Below, one piece after another: positions 20,070-30,975 of a DNA stretch of 64,000 bases. Both the position numbers and the translations under genes were made by a program. The DNA comes from Leguminivora glycinivorella. Its lineage: Eukaryota > Arthropoda > Insecta > Lepidoptera > Tortricidae. The stretch spans positions 1,860,001 through 1,924,000 of the forward strand of contig NC_062993.1 of the NCBI RefSeq assembly GCF_023078275.1, given 5' to 3'. The notes under the pieces were generated by a model that worked only from the letters and a program-made list of their open reading frames with translations, made no database searches and was not told the origin of the DNA. How positions within the stretch are numbered: position 1 is the first letter of the stretch; each line of letters opens with the position of its first letter.

Positions 20070-20252
20070 ACTAGCTTTTGCCCGCGGCTTCGCTCGCGTT
20101 AGAAAGAGATAAAAAGTTGCCTATGTCACTCTCCATCCCTTCAACATCTCCACCTAAAAAATCACGTCAATTCGTCGCTCCGTTTTGCCGTGAAAGACGG
20201 ACAAACAAACAGACACACACACTTTCCCATTTACTATAATATTAGTATGGAT
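20070..20252 (+). repeat. Dispersed lepidopteran repeat, uninterrupted copy
   Basis: ACTAGCTTTTGCCCGCGGCT to AATATTAGTATGGAT. This copy shows the undisturbed site that received the Harbinger MITE at 4729. Confidence 0.88.
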
Positions 20253-20459
20253 TTTTGTGTGAGTGATAGATATTAATTTGGTGCTATTTTGATTAATAAG
20301 GAAACCACGAGTATTTAGGGAACTCCTTAATTTTTAGACACAATATATACGTCTAATTGCTTGAATTCTAAAGCAATTTGAGCATTTTCTCTCGAAAACA
20401 CCAAATTCAATTAATATGTGTTGTAGTAAAAATTAAATGTGTATGTTGTCTATTTATAT

Positions 20460-20793
20460 TTATATATAAGAAGCGCTGGTAGCCTAGCGGTAAGTGCGTG
20501 CGACTTTCGTTCCGGAGGTTGCGGGTTCGAACCCCGGCTCGCACCAATGGGTTTTTCGGAACTTATGTGCGAAATGTCATTTGAAATTTGCCAGTCGCTT
20601 TTCGGTGAAGGAAAACATCGTGAGGAAACCGGACTAATTCCAATAAGGTCTAGTTACCCTTCGGGTTGGAAGGTCAGATGGCAGTCGCTTTCGTAAAACT
20701 AGTGCCTACGCCAAATCTTGGGATTAGTTGTCAAAGCGGACCCCAGGCTCCCATGAGCCGTGGCAAATGCCGGGATAACGCAAGGAGGAGGAG
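20460..20793 (+). mobile_element. tRNA-derived SINE, family A, full length
   Basis: A tRNA-like head (GGTAGCCTAGCGGTAAGTGC, GGTTCGAACCCCGGC) is followed by a body with GAAAACATCGTGAGGAAACC and CCCCAGGCTCCCATGAGCCG, ending in GGAGGAGGAGG. A perfect 15-bp target duplication GTTGTCTATTTATAT flanks it (20445-20459, 20794-20808), so the insertion is fairly young. Another full copy is at 21693, and pieces are at 40140 and 50385. Confidence 0.93.
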
Positions 20794-20939
20794 GTTGTCT
20801 ATTTATATCCGATTAAATCATAATAGGTATCCATCAAGCGGCTATGTCACTGTCGTTTTCCCATTTATTTTAGTTTCTATTTGGTTTCTTCATCATGTTT
20901 AATTTTTCTTTTTTTCTAACATCTCTTACTAATCATAGT

Positions 20940-21293
20940 AGCTTTGTACTTTTTATAATTTATTGAAATGAATTTCCATAGAGTACCTACTCTTGTAGAG
21001 TACCTAACCTTGTCTGTTAATATATTTTTTTTTTATGAATACTTTTGCTGATTAAATTGTATCTCGTTTTTTAATGCATGTTAATTATAAGATGTAATGT
21101 TTTGAAAAGAAGTGGCCTGCCGAGTTTCTTGCCGGTCCCATAGTGGATACCCCCCTCCAACTGAGGGGGGACTGAAATCTTCTCGAGGCTGAGGCGTAGG
21201 GTTAGAGCCGGCGTAGTTTTATTTGACGTTCATAAGCGCATTGTAATATGCCTACTTGGAAATAAATATTTCATTTCATTTCATTTCATTTCG
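20940..21293 (+). repeat. LINE 3'-end (CR1/jockey-like tail)
   Basis: GAGTTTCTTGCCGGT, GTTTTATTTGACGTTCATAA and TTGTAATATGCCTACTTGGA followed by ATTTC repeats form a 3' end common to LINEs in moths and butterflies. It is 5' truncated, with no coding part left. Confidence 0.7.
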
Positions 21294-21430
21294 GTATATA
21301 AAACTTCACCCACACCAATTACCTACATCATATTCATGCAGTGAAAGATTTTCTCTTGTAATGTAGGTCATTTCAAAATTACTCGTTCTCAACTGAGAAT
21401 TCTCAGAAACATATTTTCACTTCCACTCAA

Positions 21431-21432
21431 CA

Positions 21433-21463
<31 letters not shown>
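21431..21463. repeat. CATA microsatellite
   Basis: Eight consecutive CATA units followed by TATATA. Confidence 0.95.
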
Positions 21464-21466
<3 letters not shown>

Positions 21467-21692
21467 AAAGCTTGAACAAAATGACTCATATTTATAAGCG
21501 TTGAGTCATACCCACCAGGTCAATTGCATAATATTGATTTTACTGAACGTCATAATTTATATTTTGAGTGAGTTCACAGCTGCATTCTAATACCTACTCG
21601 TATAGTTTATGTTATAAATAGTAAATTATTCGTAATAAACTGAGGAATCTAGGTTAAGATTTATATATCGGGGATTAGCTTTGTTCTGTAAA

Positions 21693-22001
21693 GTGCTAGT
21701 GGCCTAGCGGTAAGAGCGTGCGACTTTCAATCCGGAGGTCGCGGGTTCGAAACCCGGCTCGTACCAATGAGTTTTTTGTGTGCGTTCGGAACTTGTGTGC
21801 GAAATGTCATTTGATAATTGCCAGTCGCTTTTCGGTGAAGGAAAACATCGTGAGGAAACCGGACTAATTCCAATAAGTCAGATGGCAGTCGCTTTCGTAA
21901 AACTAGTGCCTACGCCAAACCTTGGGATTAGTTGTCACAGCGGACCCCAGGCTCCCATGAGCCGCGGCAAATGCCAGGATAACGCAAGGAGGATGATGAT
22001 G
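21693..22001 (+). mobile_element. tRNA-derived SINE, family A, second full copy
   Basis: Same head and body as 20460 but with a short internal deletion after GGACTAATTCCAATAAG, and a GATGATGATGA tail. Near-perfect 16-bp direct repeats AGCTTTGTTCTRTAAA flank it (21677-21692 and 22002-22017). Confidence 0.92.
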
Positions 22002-22193
22002 AGCTTTGTTCTATAAATTGGAACTTTAAACTGAAACAAATGTCACACATACAAAGAAAAAGTAACCTAGGTCTCCAAGTGTCCAAAGCTGGATTCGAAT
22101 CGGGAATTTTTTGTGTCATATACTTGAAAATTTCGACACTTTCCACCGTGACCTAATGACCGGTTCAAGCATCCGTCGCGTAAACGGAGAAAG

Positions 22194-22333
22194 CTATACT
22201 CTGTCAAACAAGTCTGTCAGTGAATAAGAACTAAGAAAACTATAGGTATCCTTTTCTCCAGCACCCTAAAGAAAAGGATGCATATAGTTTTCTTTGTTCT
22301 TATTTACTGACAGACTTGTTTGACAGAGTATAG
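22194..22333. mobile_element. Palindromic MITE, 140 bp
   Basis: CTATACTCTGTCAAACAAGT and its mirror lead arms of about 60 bp (through AAAACTATA and TCCTTTTCT). A weaker outer inverted pair CACCGTGACC/GGTCACGGTG at about 22145 and 22358 surrounds it, which suggests a nested insertion. Confidence 0.8.
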
Positions 22334-22379
22334 TTCGAAATTTTCGAACTTTCGGTCACGGTGGCTAGGGTCCAAATTT

Positions 22380-22450
22380 TTGAAGTCGGTTAAAAGACTT
22401 CAAAAAAAGGGGGAGGTTCTCAATTCGACTGAATGTTCTTTAAGTATAGG
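22380..22450 (+). repeat. Fragment of the AAGTCGGTT repeat
   Basis: TTTGAAGTCGGTTAAAAGAC and GAGGTTCTCAATTCGACTGA match the outermost repeat at 60741-60787. Confidence 0.75.
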
Positions 22451-22572
22451 TATGACACAAGGTTCAGCTCGAGTCGTATCAGAAACTGTAGGAGTTGGCA
22501 GAGGATCAGGTGAGTTGTAGATTGCTCCACCGACGAGAGCTCAGCTCTTAAGTTAGAAGAAATAAAAAATAA

Positions 22573-22812
22573 AAAAGTAAAAAAATAAACAAATATTATA
22601 GGACATTTTTACACAGATAGACTGAGTCTTACGGATAGCTCAAGAAGACTTGTGTTGTGGGTACTCAGACAACGATATACATAATATATAAGTACTTATA
22701 ACTCAGGAACAAATATCTGTGCTTATCGCACAAATAAATGCCCTTACCGAGATTCGAACCCGGGACCGCGGCGCAGCAGGAAGGGTCACTACCGACCGCG
22801 CCAGACCGGTAT
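22573..22812 (-). mobile_element. tRNA-derived SINE, family B
   Basis: Full inverse copy with tail to the left and GACCGCGCCAGACCGG, the head, at the right. The B-box is slightly altered (GGTTCGAATCT on the minus strand). Confidence 0.88.
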
Positions 22813-23209
22813 ATGTACATTTTTTCACCTTATTGCATCGAGTTAAAGAAATGTACCTACTTTCTTTTTCTTCGACTTTATCTGTCCATACGGAGTTATA
22901 TACAGGTCTTTGGTTTTATTTGATCGTCACATAAGGAGGTCAAAGTAACACTGCAAAAGATAAAAGGTAATAGTTATGTAAATTCGAACCCCGATACCGA
23001 GGGTGGAGTATGGCATAAATTCTTTATCTACGAGACAATAAAACGCACATAAAAAAGGGAGCGTAGGCATAATATGCGTTTAGGAATTTTTGTAATAAAA
23101 TTATGTTTTCGTGATCAATAAATCAAAATGTTTATATCAGATATAGGGGGGCAGTCAAGATGATCACAAATATCTGAACATGCCTCTACTATCAAGGTGT
23201 TAGGGCGAG

Positions 23210-23645
23210 TTAAGATATTTTTCCCCTCACTAGCTCAGAAACACGTGTTTTGCCCTTTAATGCCAGCGGGTAAAAACGCATTTTATCCACTAGTGGATAA
23301 AATAATTTGACCTTGAATATAGTAATTTTTTCTGCTTTAAAATTGATAAAAGTGAGTGAATCTAGTGATGACGATGGTTTACCACCTATGGAACTACTGG
23401 AAGCAGTGATAAACGCGTTTTTTGCGTTGTACTTTCCTCGCTATAGTGGGAAAAGTGTTGTGTTACACACGGGTGCAAATGTATTTTACTTCTCGTGTGT
23501 TAAAAAACTCGCAAGTTCAGGATTCTATCTCGAACCACTCGCTTCGCTCGTGGTTCAACTATAGACTCCTTTCACTTGCTCGTTTTTCAATTCCACACTC
23601 GGCGTTAAAATACAACTTTGCACCCTTGTATAACAAATAACTATT
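23210..23645 (+). repeat. Dispersed repeat (TTTTTCCCCTCACTAGCTC family)
   Basis: About 430 bp matching 42724-43158, with an inverse partial copy at 56405-56606. It contains ATTTTATCCACTAGTGGATA palindromes and CGAACCACTCGCTTCGCTCG. The 85-codon frame is partly shared between copies (ALKLIKV.ESS, ELLE) but shifts elsewhere, so I regard it as non-coding. Confidence 0.8.
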
Positions 23646-23679
23646 TGACCGCCCCGGCCGCTAAATAGGGTACTTATTT

Positions 23680-23945
23680 ACTTACTGCGCTGGCTCAGCG
23701 ACCCGAAGTGGATTTTGGCCTCCTCCGACACTAGATTCCGCCATTCGCTCCTATCCTGTGCGATCTGATGCCACTCGGTCACTTGAAGGTCACACAGGTC
23801 TTTCTGGACCTCATCGATCCGTCGGTACCTGAACCTTCCGATCTACCGTTTTTCAGTAGATCGAAAAAGGTGAGCTCTTTTCGCCGCACGATCATCTACC
23901 ATCCTCTCCACATGGCCGAGCCATTGAAGAAACAGCCTTGCTCTC
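23680..23945 (-). pseudogene. RTE-like LINE, C-terminal fragment
   Basis: On the minus strand the translation includes QWLGHVERMVDDRAAK and, in a nearby frame, DLQVTEWHQIAQDRSEWR and GSLSQRS. WLGHVERM...W and DRSEWR are signatures of the end of RTE-type LINE proteins. At least one frame change separates the two pieces, near 23850. It is a 5'-truncated, decayed copy, cut on its right by the repeat at 23950. Confidence 0.78.
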
Positions 23946-23949
23946 GCCG

Positions 23950-24262
23950 ATTACGTTGTTTTTTTTTAATACTACATCGGCGGCAAACAAGCATACGGTC
24001 CGCCTGATGGAAAGCAATCACCGTAACCAATGGACGCCTGCAACTCAAGAAGTGACGCATGCGCGTTGCCGACCCATTAGAAGCCTATACACACCCTTTT
24101 GCTGTCACAGCAAAAAGGAGTGTACAACTTCCAAGGAGGGTTCGTTCATGCCGACGACTCAACGGACAATTAGACGGAACAAATTTAGTTCCGTAGGTCA
24201 TCCGTCACTAGCACACCGTACCCTCGTTGAGCTCTGGCAGCCTTACTCACCGGCAGGCTTTA
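23950..24262 (+). repeat. Dispersed repeat (GGCAAACAAGCATACGGTCC family)
   Basis: Begins after a T-run with ACTACATCGGCGGCAAACAA and ends near TTACTCACCGGCAGGC. A full inverse copy is at 49030-49345, with partial copies at 28660-28770 and 54585-54675. Its frame of 122 codons is disrupted in the other copies and is not a gene. Confidence 0.8.
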
Positions 24263-24828
24263 TAAATCGAAACAATTTATTTTTAATATTCATAAAAGTT
24301 TACTAAAGTTTTTACCCCTTGTAGGTAATAAAATAACTTTAGTTCTAAACTTTAACTTTGAAGTATATTTTTCCTTCGAAATTCGTTTAGAATGTAATAA
24401 ATCTAACAAAAGTTCAGTCTTCATAAAATGATTTATATTATAAGATATATGAGACCGGCCAGTGGTTTACAGGAATTTAATTTTCAACCGACACAATGTC
24501 GCAATATTGTTTTCTTGGAAATGCTTGCAAGAAAATCATACATGTTGGTGATGTTGCCTTTAAGAATTCAAATATTAATGAAATGAAACGTGAAATAATT
24601 TTATTAATATGTAAACCAATTAGTGATGTGCAAGTTGCGGAAACTATCAAAAAAATCTTGAATTTTTGAAAAAAACTCACGAAACTTTCACAAAAAATAA
24701 AGGGGATTTAAATGACTGATTAGAAAGTTTCCATCCGTACAATTGTCCATACAAAGTATGGAATATTCCCGAAGTTTTCCTATGTGAAAATTTCAGAATT
24801 TTGGAAACTTTCCGTCGGCACATCGGTA
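24263..24828. other. Unassigned stretch with GGAAACTTTCC words
   Basis: TAGTGATGTGCAAGTTGCGG at 24622 and GACGGAAAGTTTCC (mirror of 24800-24813) with GCACATCG at the right may be the ends of a small hAT-like element of about 205 bp. No clear 8-bp duplication was found, so this is only a suggestion. Confidence 0.35.
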
Positions 24829-25115
24829 CAGTCACCGTCATAAAGCAGTGATGATTTCTGTACCCTGTCGCTTTAAATCATTTGACAATTTCGTATGACA
24901 TTTCAAACAAGACGTTAAGAAGACAAGGGTGGCTAGCCGAATGGCACAATCGCTCACGAAACGCTCACGAAACGAAGCGCTAGTAGATATCTATCTCTAT
25001 CGCGCTTGCGTATTGGCGCGACAGAGCCAGCGGCGTATCGCTTTCGTTTGGCGTCGGAGAAATGCCATTCGGCTACGGGGCAAGGTATAGAAATCATCAC
25101 TTATGCCGGTGACTG
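24829..25115. mobile_element. Mariner-like MITE carrying a nested MITE
   Basis: Ends CAGTCACCGTCATAAAGCAG and mirrored CATCACTTATGCCGGTGACTG, flanked by TA. It is split by the element at 24929-25080. Confidence 0.82.
24929..25080. mobile_element. Nested palindromic MITE (GTAGCCGAATGG family)
   Basis: GTGGCTAGCCGAATGGCAC at left and GCCATTCGGCTACGGGG at right. CAAGG stands on both sides (24924-24928, 25081-25085), a probable 5-bp duplication. Confidence 0.82.
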
Positions 25116-25201
25116 TACAACCAATTTATTTAACATTTTGTCAAGCAGAAACGTCTGAATAAATAAAAAGTGAAAAATGTCCACCATTTTAATTTTCCTC
25201 T

Positions 25202-25300
25202 GTTTGGCCTGGTGGTTGACTGGTAGAGAATGCCATTAGGCATTAAGTCCGCCGTTTGTAGATTTTTGTTTAGTTGTGCAATGAAGTTTAAACAAAACCA
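25202..25300 (+). repeat. LINE 3'-end fragment
   Basis: TTGACTGGTAGAGAATGCCATTAGG and GTTGTGCAATGAAGTTTAAA, the mirror of 14138-14215. Confidence 0.7.
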
Positions 25301-25329
25301 TCTGAGGTGTCCCTTGCATTATGAGGGGG

Positions 25330-25480
25330 GGTTCTTCAAGAAGCAGGTATTTAGTTCTCAAAGGTCGGCAATGCATAAGTGGCTGCCCTAATGTTGCTTA
25401 TGTCCATGGGCGGTGATGACTTTTTCCCATCAGGCGGCTCGTCTGCTCGTTTGCTGCCTATTTCATAATAAAAAAAATAA
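25330..25480 (+). repeat. Probable dispersed repeat (CATCAGGCGGCTCGTCTGCT)
   Basis: TTCTTCAAGAAGCAGGTATT to CTCGTTTGCTGCCTATTTCA, followed by A/T-rich tail. I recognise the wording from lepidopteran repeats; there is no second full copy here. Confidence 0.5.
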
Positions 25481-27845
25481 AACAAAAAACAAATAAAAAT
25501 GTCTACCTTACAAGTCCCATTACCCTATAAGGTGGATAATTTCGCTGGCTTTTTAAGGTCTTGCTGGTGGCTCAGTTGTCCGAACGCTGGAGTATCAGTC
25601 CAAAGGAACTTTCATATTTTTTAGTAATTTTTGTGACAAAAAAAGACACAGAAAGTGTTCCTTTTTTGACACACATTTGTAAAATAAATGTTAAAAGGTA
25701 ATCGAAGTTATTTGATAGAAAAAAACGTGATAGAATATTTACATAGATATTGTAAATCTCTGTGCAATTAAACATATTACGTTCAAAAGATGCAAATCAA
25801 TTAAAATATTTAATTGACCATCATTACTTGTTCCACAAAATAAGTCAATCAATATTTTTATAAAAAAACAGCTGTCAAAGTTATTATAGATCCTGTATGA
25901 ATCGATTACGAAGAATACCCAGTAACCCAGAACGGATACAGTAATAAACCGCAATAAAGATTTATGTTGTGGCAGGTCAATGATCCCGCGTCATGCGTTT
26001 CTTGCTCCAATAATTCTAAAATGGAATGAGATATTATAATTTATGTACTTTTCTTCATTGACAACTTGTGCACAAAAATGAATGATACTCGCTTATCCAA
26101 ATAAAATAAAAATGTCTCAAAATGTCTGTTCCGTTACGTCACATTTTAGTCAGAAAACTTTTTTTCAAGTGACGTATTGAAAACTACAGTTTTTGAAACT
26201 GCTTTTTCTAATCATGATTGAATCTGCTAGTGATAGTTCGACAGCGATATAGGAAAGTATGGTTAACTACGGGGCAAACGGTTAGCATTAAAAAATGATT
26301 TTCTGAAAAATATGATAAGACATGCACTTTTTAGTTTTTTTTATCCAATATCGAACTGATGCGCAAACGTTGAGCGTTTAACTGTAAACGCTAATCAAAA
26401 CCGAAACATTTTTTTTTTAAACGTCTTTGGTAAAAATTTTAGTAAACATTCCTGGCTGTGAAAAAATACTAAAATAACCTACGAAAAACATAACGACTTA
26501 ATTAATATAGTGAACACAAAATATGATGCGTTGTGACGCGTAACATTACGGGAATGTGGCGAAAAACTTTATTAAACATAATAAACCCTTTACAAGCACT
26601 TGAACTTGAGTATTCTAGGAATTTGTCCTTTAAATACATTACAGATTATTTAATATAACAGATATGCCACAACTATCCGAATTCACGAACATCGCGCAGC
26701 CATTTTGCGTACGGTTATTTACGCTGATTACAGTGGTATGGTTTCCGTCAATTACATCGTTGAAATATAGATTGAAGGGCAAAATTACTAAAGAAACTGA
26801 CAGGATACGGGACTATAAATACCCGTAATAATTTCGGCTATTAATAATCGAAGTAACCAAGCGAATTTTAGGTATTTTCCAAATGAAAGCGTAACACTAA
26901 ATATCTCTAAAGCTACTAAATAGAGTTCGTAATAGTGAAATACCAATAATATTTGAAACTGTTTACAGTAAACATCGTTTAGGTGCATCCATAAAGGCAG
27001 CGATTATAGAAATAATCATTGTTGTTAATTTAGATTTGTTGAAAACTAACCATATATTCAAATTATTTATTTTGTAATTGCGTACTAACAACAATGATCT
27101 CAGTTGGTCCTTTAAATAAATGAAACTGAAATTGAATTGTTCTTGGGTAAAATATCGGTAATTCGGTAGCTCATTTGGCAGATTATACTCTAGCAGTCCT
27201 CAATTCAATCCTCGCCCGAGATAAAGAATTTCTCCGGTTTTAATATTCCTGATAAAAGCATTTTCTTTTTTCGATGAAAATGGCGTATCTGGCGACTGAA
27301 TGTAATCTGCTCTAGAATACCTACCTCGTTAAAATCCTTTTAGCGTATTATAACGTTATTAGTGTATAATCTTTCAACCCTTTACACTCAGCACGCATTT
27401 TGCTTAGTTTAGGTTTAGTTGCATATTTTATTTTAATTGTTTTCTTAGAGTAAAATAGGCTGTATGAAAGTACAGAGTCTTTACCATAATAGGTTACTCG
27501 ATAGCCTAAACGTCACGAAAAATGACGTTAATTGTATGGAGAAAGTCATCAGCGCCACCAAACGGACACTTACTAAGAGCATAAATTGCATACATTGACC
27601 ATGAAGTGGCCTGTTTCACCATTGTCGCTCGATAGAGACTCTTCGCCGTTCATTGCCTGTTCAACAAATCAATATTGGCGCTGAGTAATAATGTTACTTA
27701 TCAACCGATAAATACGCAAATAATTGTTTGTGTCAAGTGTACGCTAGCCAGCAACGTCTTTTAAAACGTAAAATATAATCATATTAGAAGCCTTTTGAAA
27801 GATTTACAACTGACTGCACTCATGTAATAAAGGACTTATTGTCAC
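25481..27845. other. Unassigned stretch, possibly older unique DNA
   Basis: About 2.4 kb of AT-rich sequence with no frame above chance and few recognisable repeats. GGTAGCTCATTTGGCAGATT and CAATTCAATCCTCGCCCGAG near 27167-27222 look like a worn tRNA-type A and B box and may be an old SINE. Confidence 0.4.
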
Positions 27846-28244
27846 ACTGAGAGAAAAAACGAAGAGTTTTCATGTTCGTTCAACAAGTTTTTTGGTTAAA
27901 ATAGCGCATACGTGCTCTTTGGTTCAAACAACAAGTTAGATTTTGTTAAATGTAACTAGTACATTGTACAAGTTACTCGTCGTTTGAATCAACAATATAT
28001 GTATTTGAATCAACATGTCGATTTTATAAAAGCAACATGACACATCATTAATTTTTTAAACATATGTTTGGCTGATTCAACCAAATATCTTTTAACAAGT
28101 TTGACCTTGTTGTTCGAACAAATTCGACTTGTATCATCAATATTGTGATTTATTCCGTTTACTGAAATACTTTTGTTTCAAACGGACCATGGTAAACCCG
28201 CAAAAGTCGAACTTGTGAAATTCACAATGTAATTTTCTCTCAGT
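27846..28244. mobile_element. MITE, ACTGAGAGAAA family, most complete copy
   Basis: Ends ACTGAGAGAAAAA and TTTTCTCTCAGT are inverted. The interior repeats AACAAGTT and its complement many times. Copies are at 13725 and, inverse with an internal deletion, 41931. No clear target duplication is visible. Confidence 0.82.
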
Positions 28245-28419
28245 CCAACATCAATTAATTGCTTGTTTAATACTTGCTAATCGATTCCATTCCACCGTAA
28301 AATCTAAATCCGAAAATGTTTCTTAATTTTACGACAACTTAAAGTGTATTTCGATTGAAATAACGGGCTATGAATGTGATCAGAATATTTAAGGGCACAC
28401 CTCGGACAATGGTGATCAA

Positions 28420-28903
28420 CAGACATCGGATTCCGTGGGGCGAAACTTCTTGACAGCTAGGGATTTCCTATATCGATAAACTCATTTATCGATACTAGTT
28501 CTATTACTAGTGACCGCCCCCAACATTGTGTGTGTTTTTGTAACTATTGTTCTGAAGACCAGTATGAAATTCATACATAGCGTCTAAAATAAATAGCGTC
28601 GAAATAAAAACGTTTTTAAAAAGAAGAAGAAAATTGAGTTCTTATTTTATTATATAATGTTTTTTATACTACGTCGGTGGTAACCAAGCATACGGTCCGG
28701 TGCGGTGGAAAGCGGTTACCGTAACCTATGGACGCCTGCAACTCAAACAGTGTCACATGCGCATACTCTTTTAATAAAAAAATATTTTATAAGCAAACCT
28801 TTGTGTGATTACTAGTATTTAGAACTAGTATCGATAAATGAGTTTATCGATATAGGAAGTCCCTAGCTATCAAGAAGTTTCGCCCCACGGAATCCGATGT
28901 CTG
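28420..28903. mobile_element. hAT-like non-autonomous element, 484 bp
   Basis: Terminal inverted repeats of about 90 bp start CAGACATCGGATTCCGTGGG and include TATCGATAAACTCATTTATCG. A perfect 8-bp duplication GTGATCAA (28412-28419, 28904-28911) is diagnostic of the hAT type. A piece of the 23950 family lies inside at 28660-28770. Confidence 0.9.
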
Positions 28904-28917
28904 GTGATCAAATTAAA

Positions 28918-29040
28918 TGAAAGAAGCGCGTTCCTAATACCCGCACAGTCTAAGCTTATGAGTGAGATAAGACAGGTAGACTGGTCGCGTTTTTGACATT
29001 CAGTAACTGTAAGGTAACCAAGAGCGGGTGGACGGCACTT
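28918..29040 (+). repeat. Dispersed repeat (GCGTTTTTGACA...GGCACTTTCAGCGGGGAG)
   Basis: Other copies are at 30620-30740 and, inverse, 36560-36725. The words GGTAACTGT, GGTAGCCGAGAG and GGCACTTTCAGCGGGGAGCA are shared. Confidence 0.78.
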
Positions 29041-29089
29041 TCAGCGGGGAGCAAGGAGTGGACATAGTGCTTACATTCACAAGCAATGT

Positions 29090-29385
29090 TACGTGTGTGT
29101 TTTATGTTACTCTTCGAATGCCGTTAAAATACCTTTGTATTTGATACGCGTTGTAAAACATATTTTTCAGTACAAATGGTCTTTTTTTTACGCACTAGTG
29201 CGAGAAGTGGTTCATTATATACCAGGTTACTTCGGAGGCTCATCTGTACTGAAAAACGTCGTAAGATACACGTGCGAAAAGGAAATTCATAACTCGTGAA
29301 GATTTTAAACTCCCTTCGATCGTGTTTTAATTTGTTGCGACTAGTTTCGAACTTCCCTTTTTACGCACTTTTATCGTAATGTACT
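29090..29385 (+). repeat. Dispersed repeat, CACGTGCGAAAAGG family
   Basis: Shares ATACACGTGCGAAAAGG and TTTTATCGTAATGTACTA with 17090-17320 and a more divergent neighbour at 29590-29832. It ends beside GCTGCTGACTGTA, a worn end of the mariner MITE family at 6322. Confidence 0.6.
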
Positions 29386-29589
29386 AATTGCTGCTGACTG
29401 TACTAAGTTATACGGACGGGTCGGATCGTTGTTATATTATACAAATTCTCTGTTAGAGCGTCCGCGTCCTTATGTTAAAGTGTCAAAGTGATATATTTTG
29501 CTTGAACACGACACATACGATCTGTCAGTATGAACAGTGACAAGTCTGATTGAGGATATTAATATCAATGCCTTTGACATGACAATGAC

Positions 29590-29832
29590 ATATTACAATA
29601 CATAATGGTTCTTTTTGCACACTAGTTCGCAAAGTTATAGGTAGATTTATCATGTTCAAAGTTCAAATGGTCATAATTATGTACTGTACAATGTCATAAG
29701 ATAAGATACACGTTCGAAAAGGGAAACCATAATTAAGTACTGTCGATTAAAAATACTCCCTTCGGTCCTAATCAAATTTCGCAACTCATTTCTAATTTTA
29801 CTTTTTTTCCGCACTTGTATCGTAGGTAAAGA
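29590..29832 (+). repeat. Divergent copy of the 29090 repeat
   Basis: Has ATACACGTTCGAAAAGGGAAA and CTTCGGTCCTAATC and a final TTTCCGCACTTGTATCGTA in the same order as the neighbouring copy. Confidence 0.55.
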
Positions 29833-30080
29833 TAATAGTGTGGAAAAAGACTATCCTTTTTTTCGTTGTTGTTTGTTGATGTGTAATCATTGTTTTTTTT
29901 TATGTAAGATCATACCTAAAATAAATTCTTATCATATTTAAAACTTAATAACGATCAGAATAAGTCTTCCTATTAATATTTCACGATCTAGAACACCCAA
30001 GTGCATTAAACAAGCTCATACACTAACCAATATTAGTAAACACATGCACAAACCAACTCGTATCACGGACTAAATTTACA

Positions 30081-30420
30081 GAGGGCCTATCCCGAACTAC
30101 GTCCAAAGTTTTCCCTCTCTATCGCACTTGTAAGCAGAGATGGGCATTAATCGATTAACTTTTTATTCGACTAATTCATCGATGAAAAAAAATCGTCAAC
30201 ATTAATCGACACTCACGCCATTTCACGCGAAATAAGAAATTAATCGCTGGAAATTATTCAACGATTAATTTAATCGCAATTAACATTAATCAAAGCTCTT
30301 CGATTACAATTCATTGTCCTTTTCAATCGAATAAAACTAATAAATAGTCTAATTTTAATCGTTAATCGTTAGTCGATTACTTTTTGCCCAACTGTGAACG
30401 TGATTTGCGGTAGGCCCTCG
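30081..30420. mobile_element. MITE (GAGGGCCTA ends) containing a hAT-like element
   Basis: GAGGGCCTATCCCGAACTAC at left and GATTTGCGGTAGGCCCTC at right are inverted. The centre is the element at 30135-30396. Confidence 0.65.
30135..30396. mobile_element. hAT-like element filled with ATTAATCG words
   Basis: Starts CAGAGATGGGCA and ends TGCCCAACTGTG (mirror CACAGTTGGGCA). Inside, ATTAATCG, TTAATCGA and CGATTAAT words recur on both strands. No exact 8-bp duplication is visible, so this is an aged copy. Compare 44657-48234 and 51530-51590. Confidence 0.65.
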
Positions 30421-30619
30421 GATCTTTAAATAGCCACAGACTAAAGTTAAATTTAGTAAAGTGCACAACTTGTTTGCAAAACAAACCCTTATCCCCTTTT
30501 GCTGTGAGTAGAACTCTTTAAACAGGGCACTCATCACTTTTCCATACAAATATATTGCCCCTTTTCCTCTCCGATTTCCTAAGTGTTAACTATGATCTGA
30601 AGAACTGGAGAAAATCGCC

Positions 30620-30740
30620 ATACCTGTCATATTCAAATATGACAGGTCGACTGTTCGCGTTTTTGACAGGCGGTAACTGTGAGGTAGCCGAGAGGGGGTG
30701 GGCGGCACTTTCAGCGGGGAGCAGGAGTGGCCATACTGTA
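30620..30740 (+). repeat. Dispersed repeat, GGCACTTTCAGCGGGGAG family
   Basis: Second copy of the family at 28918; it carries a preceding CATATTTGAATATGACAGG palindrome. Confidence 0.78.
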
Positions 30741-30849
30741 CGCTAGTAGTCTTTATTACACTGTGGTTGGACACTCCAATCGGCTATTAAAATTCCCAAC
30801 ATTTATTTCACACAATCCATTATCTTCGGCTACTTTTTTCTATAGTTAT

Positions 30850-30975
30850 TAAAATCATCATCATCATCAAGTTAGTCCTTTATCGCCCACTGCTGAGTAT
30901 AGGCCTCTCTTCTAGTACGCCATTTATCCCGGTTCTGAGCTAGTCTCACCCAGTGACCCGCAATTTTCCAGATTA
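30850..30975 (-). repeat. RTE-like LINE 3' fragment with ATG tail
   Basis: ATCATCATCATCAT is followed by TAGTCCTTTATCGCCCACTG and AGGCCTCTCTTCTAGTACGC. In inverse it reads as the end of an RTE-type LINE with an (ATG)n tail. Confidence 0.65.

Noticed and set aside
23307..23564. Conserved small protein in the TTTTTCCCC repeat family
   Set aside because: Some peptide words are shared with the copy at 42812, but frames shift between copies and DNA identity explains the likeness.
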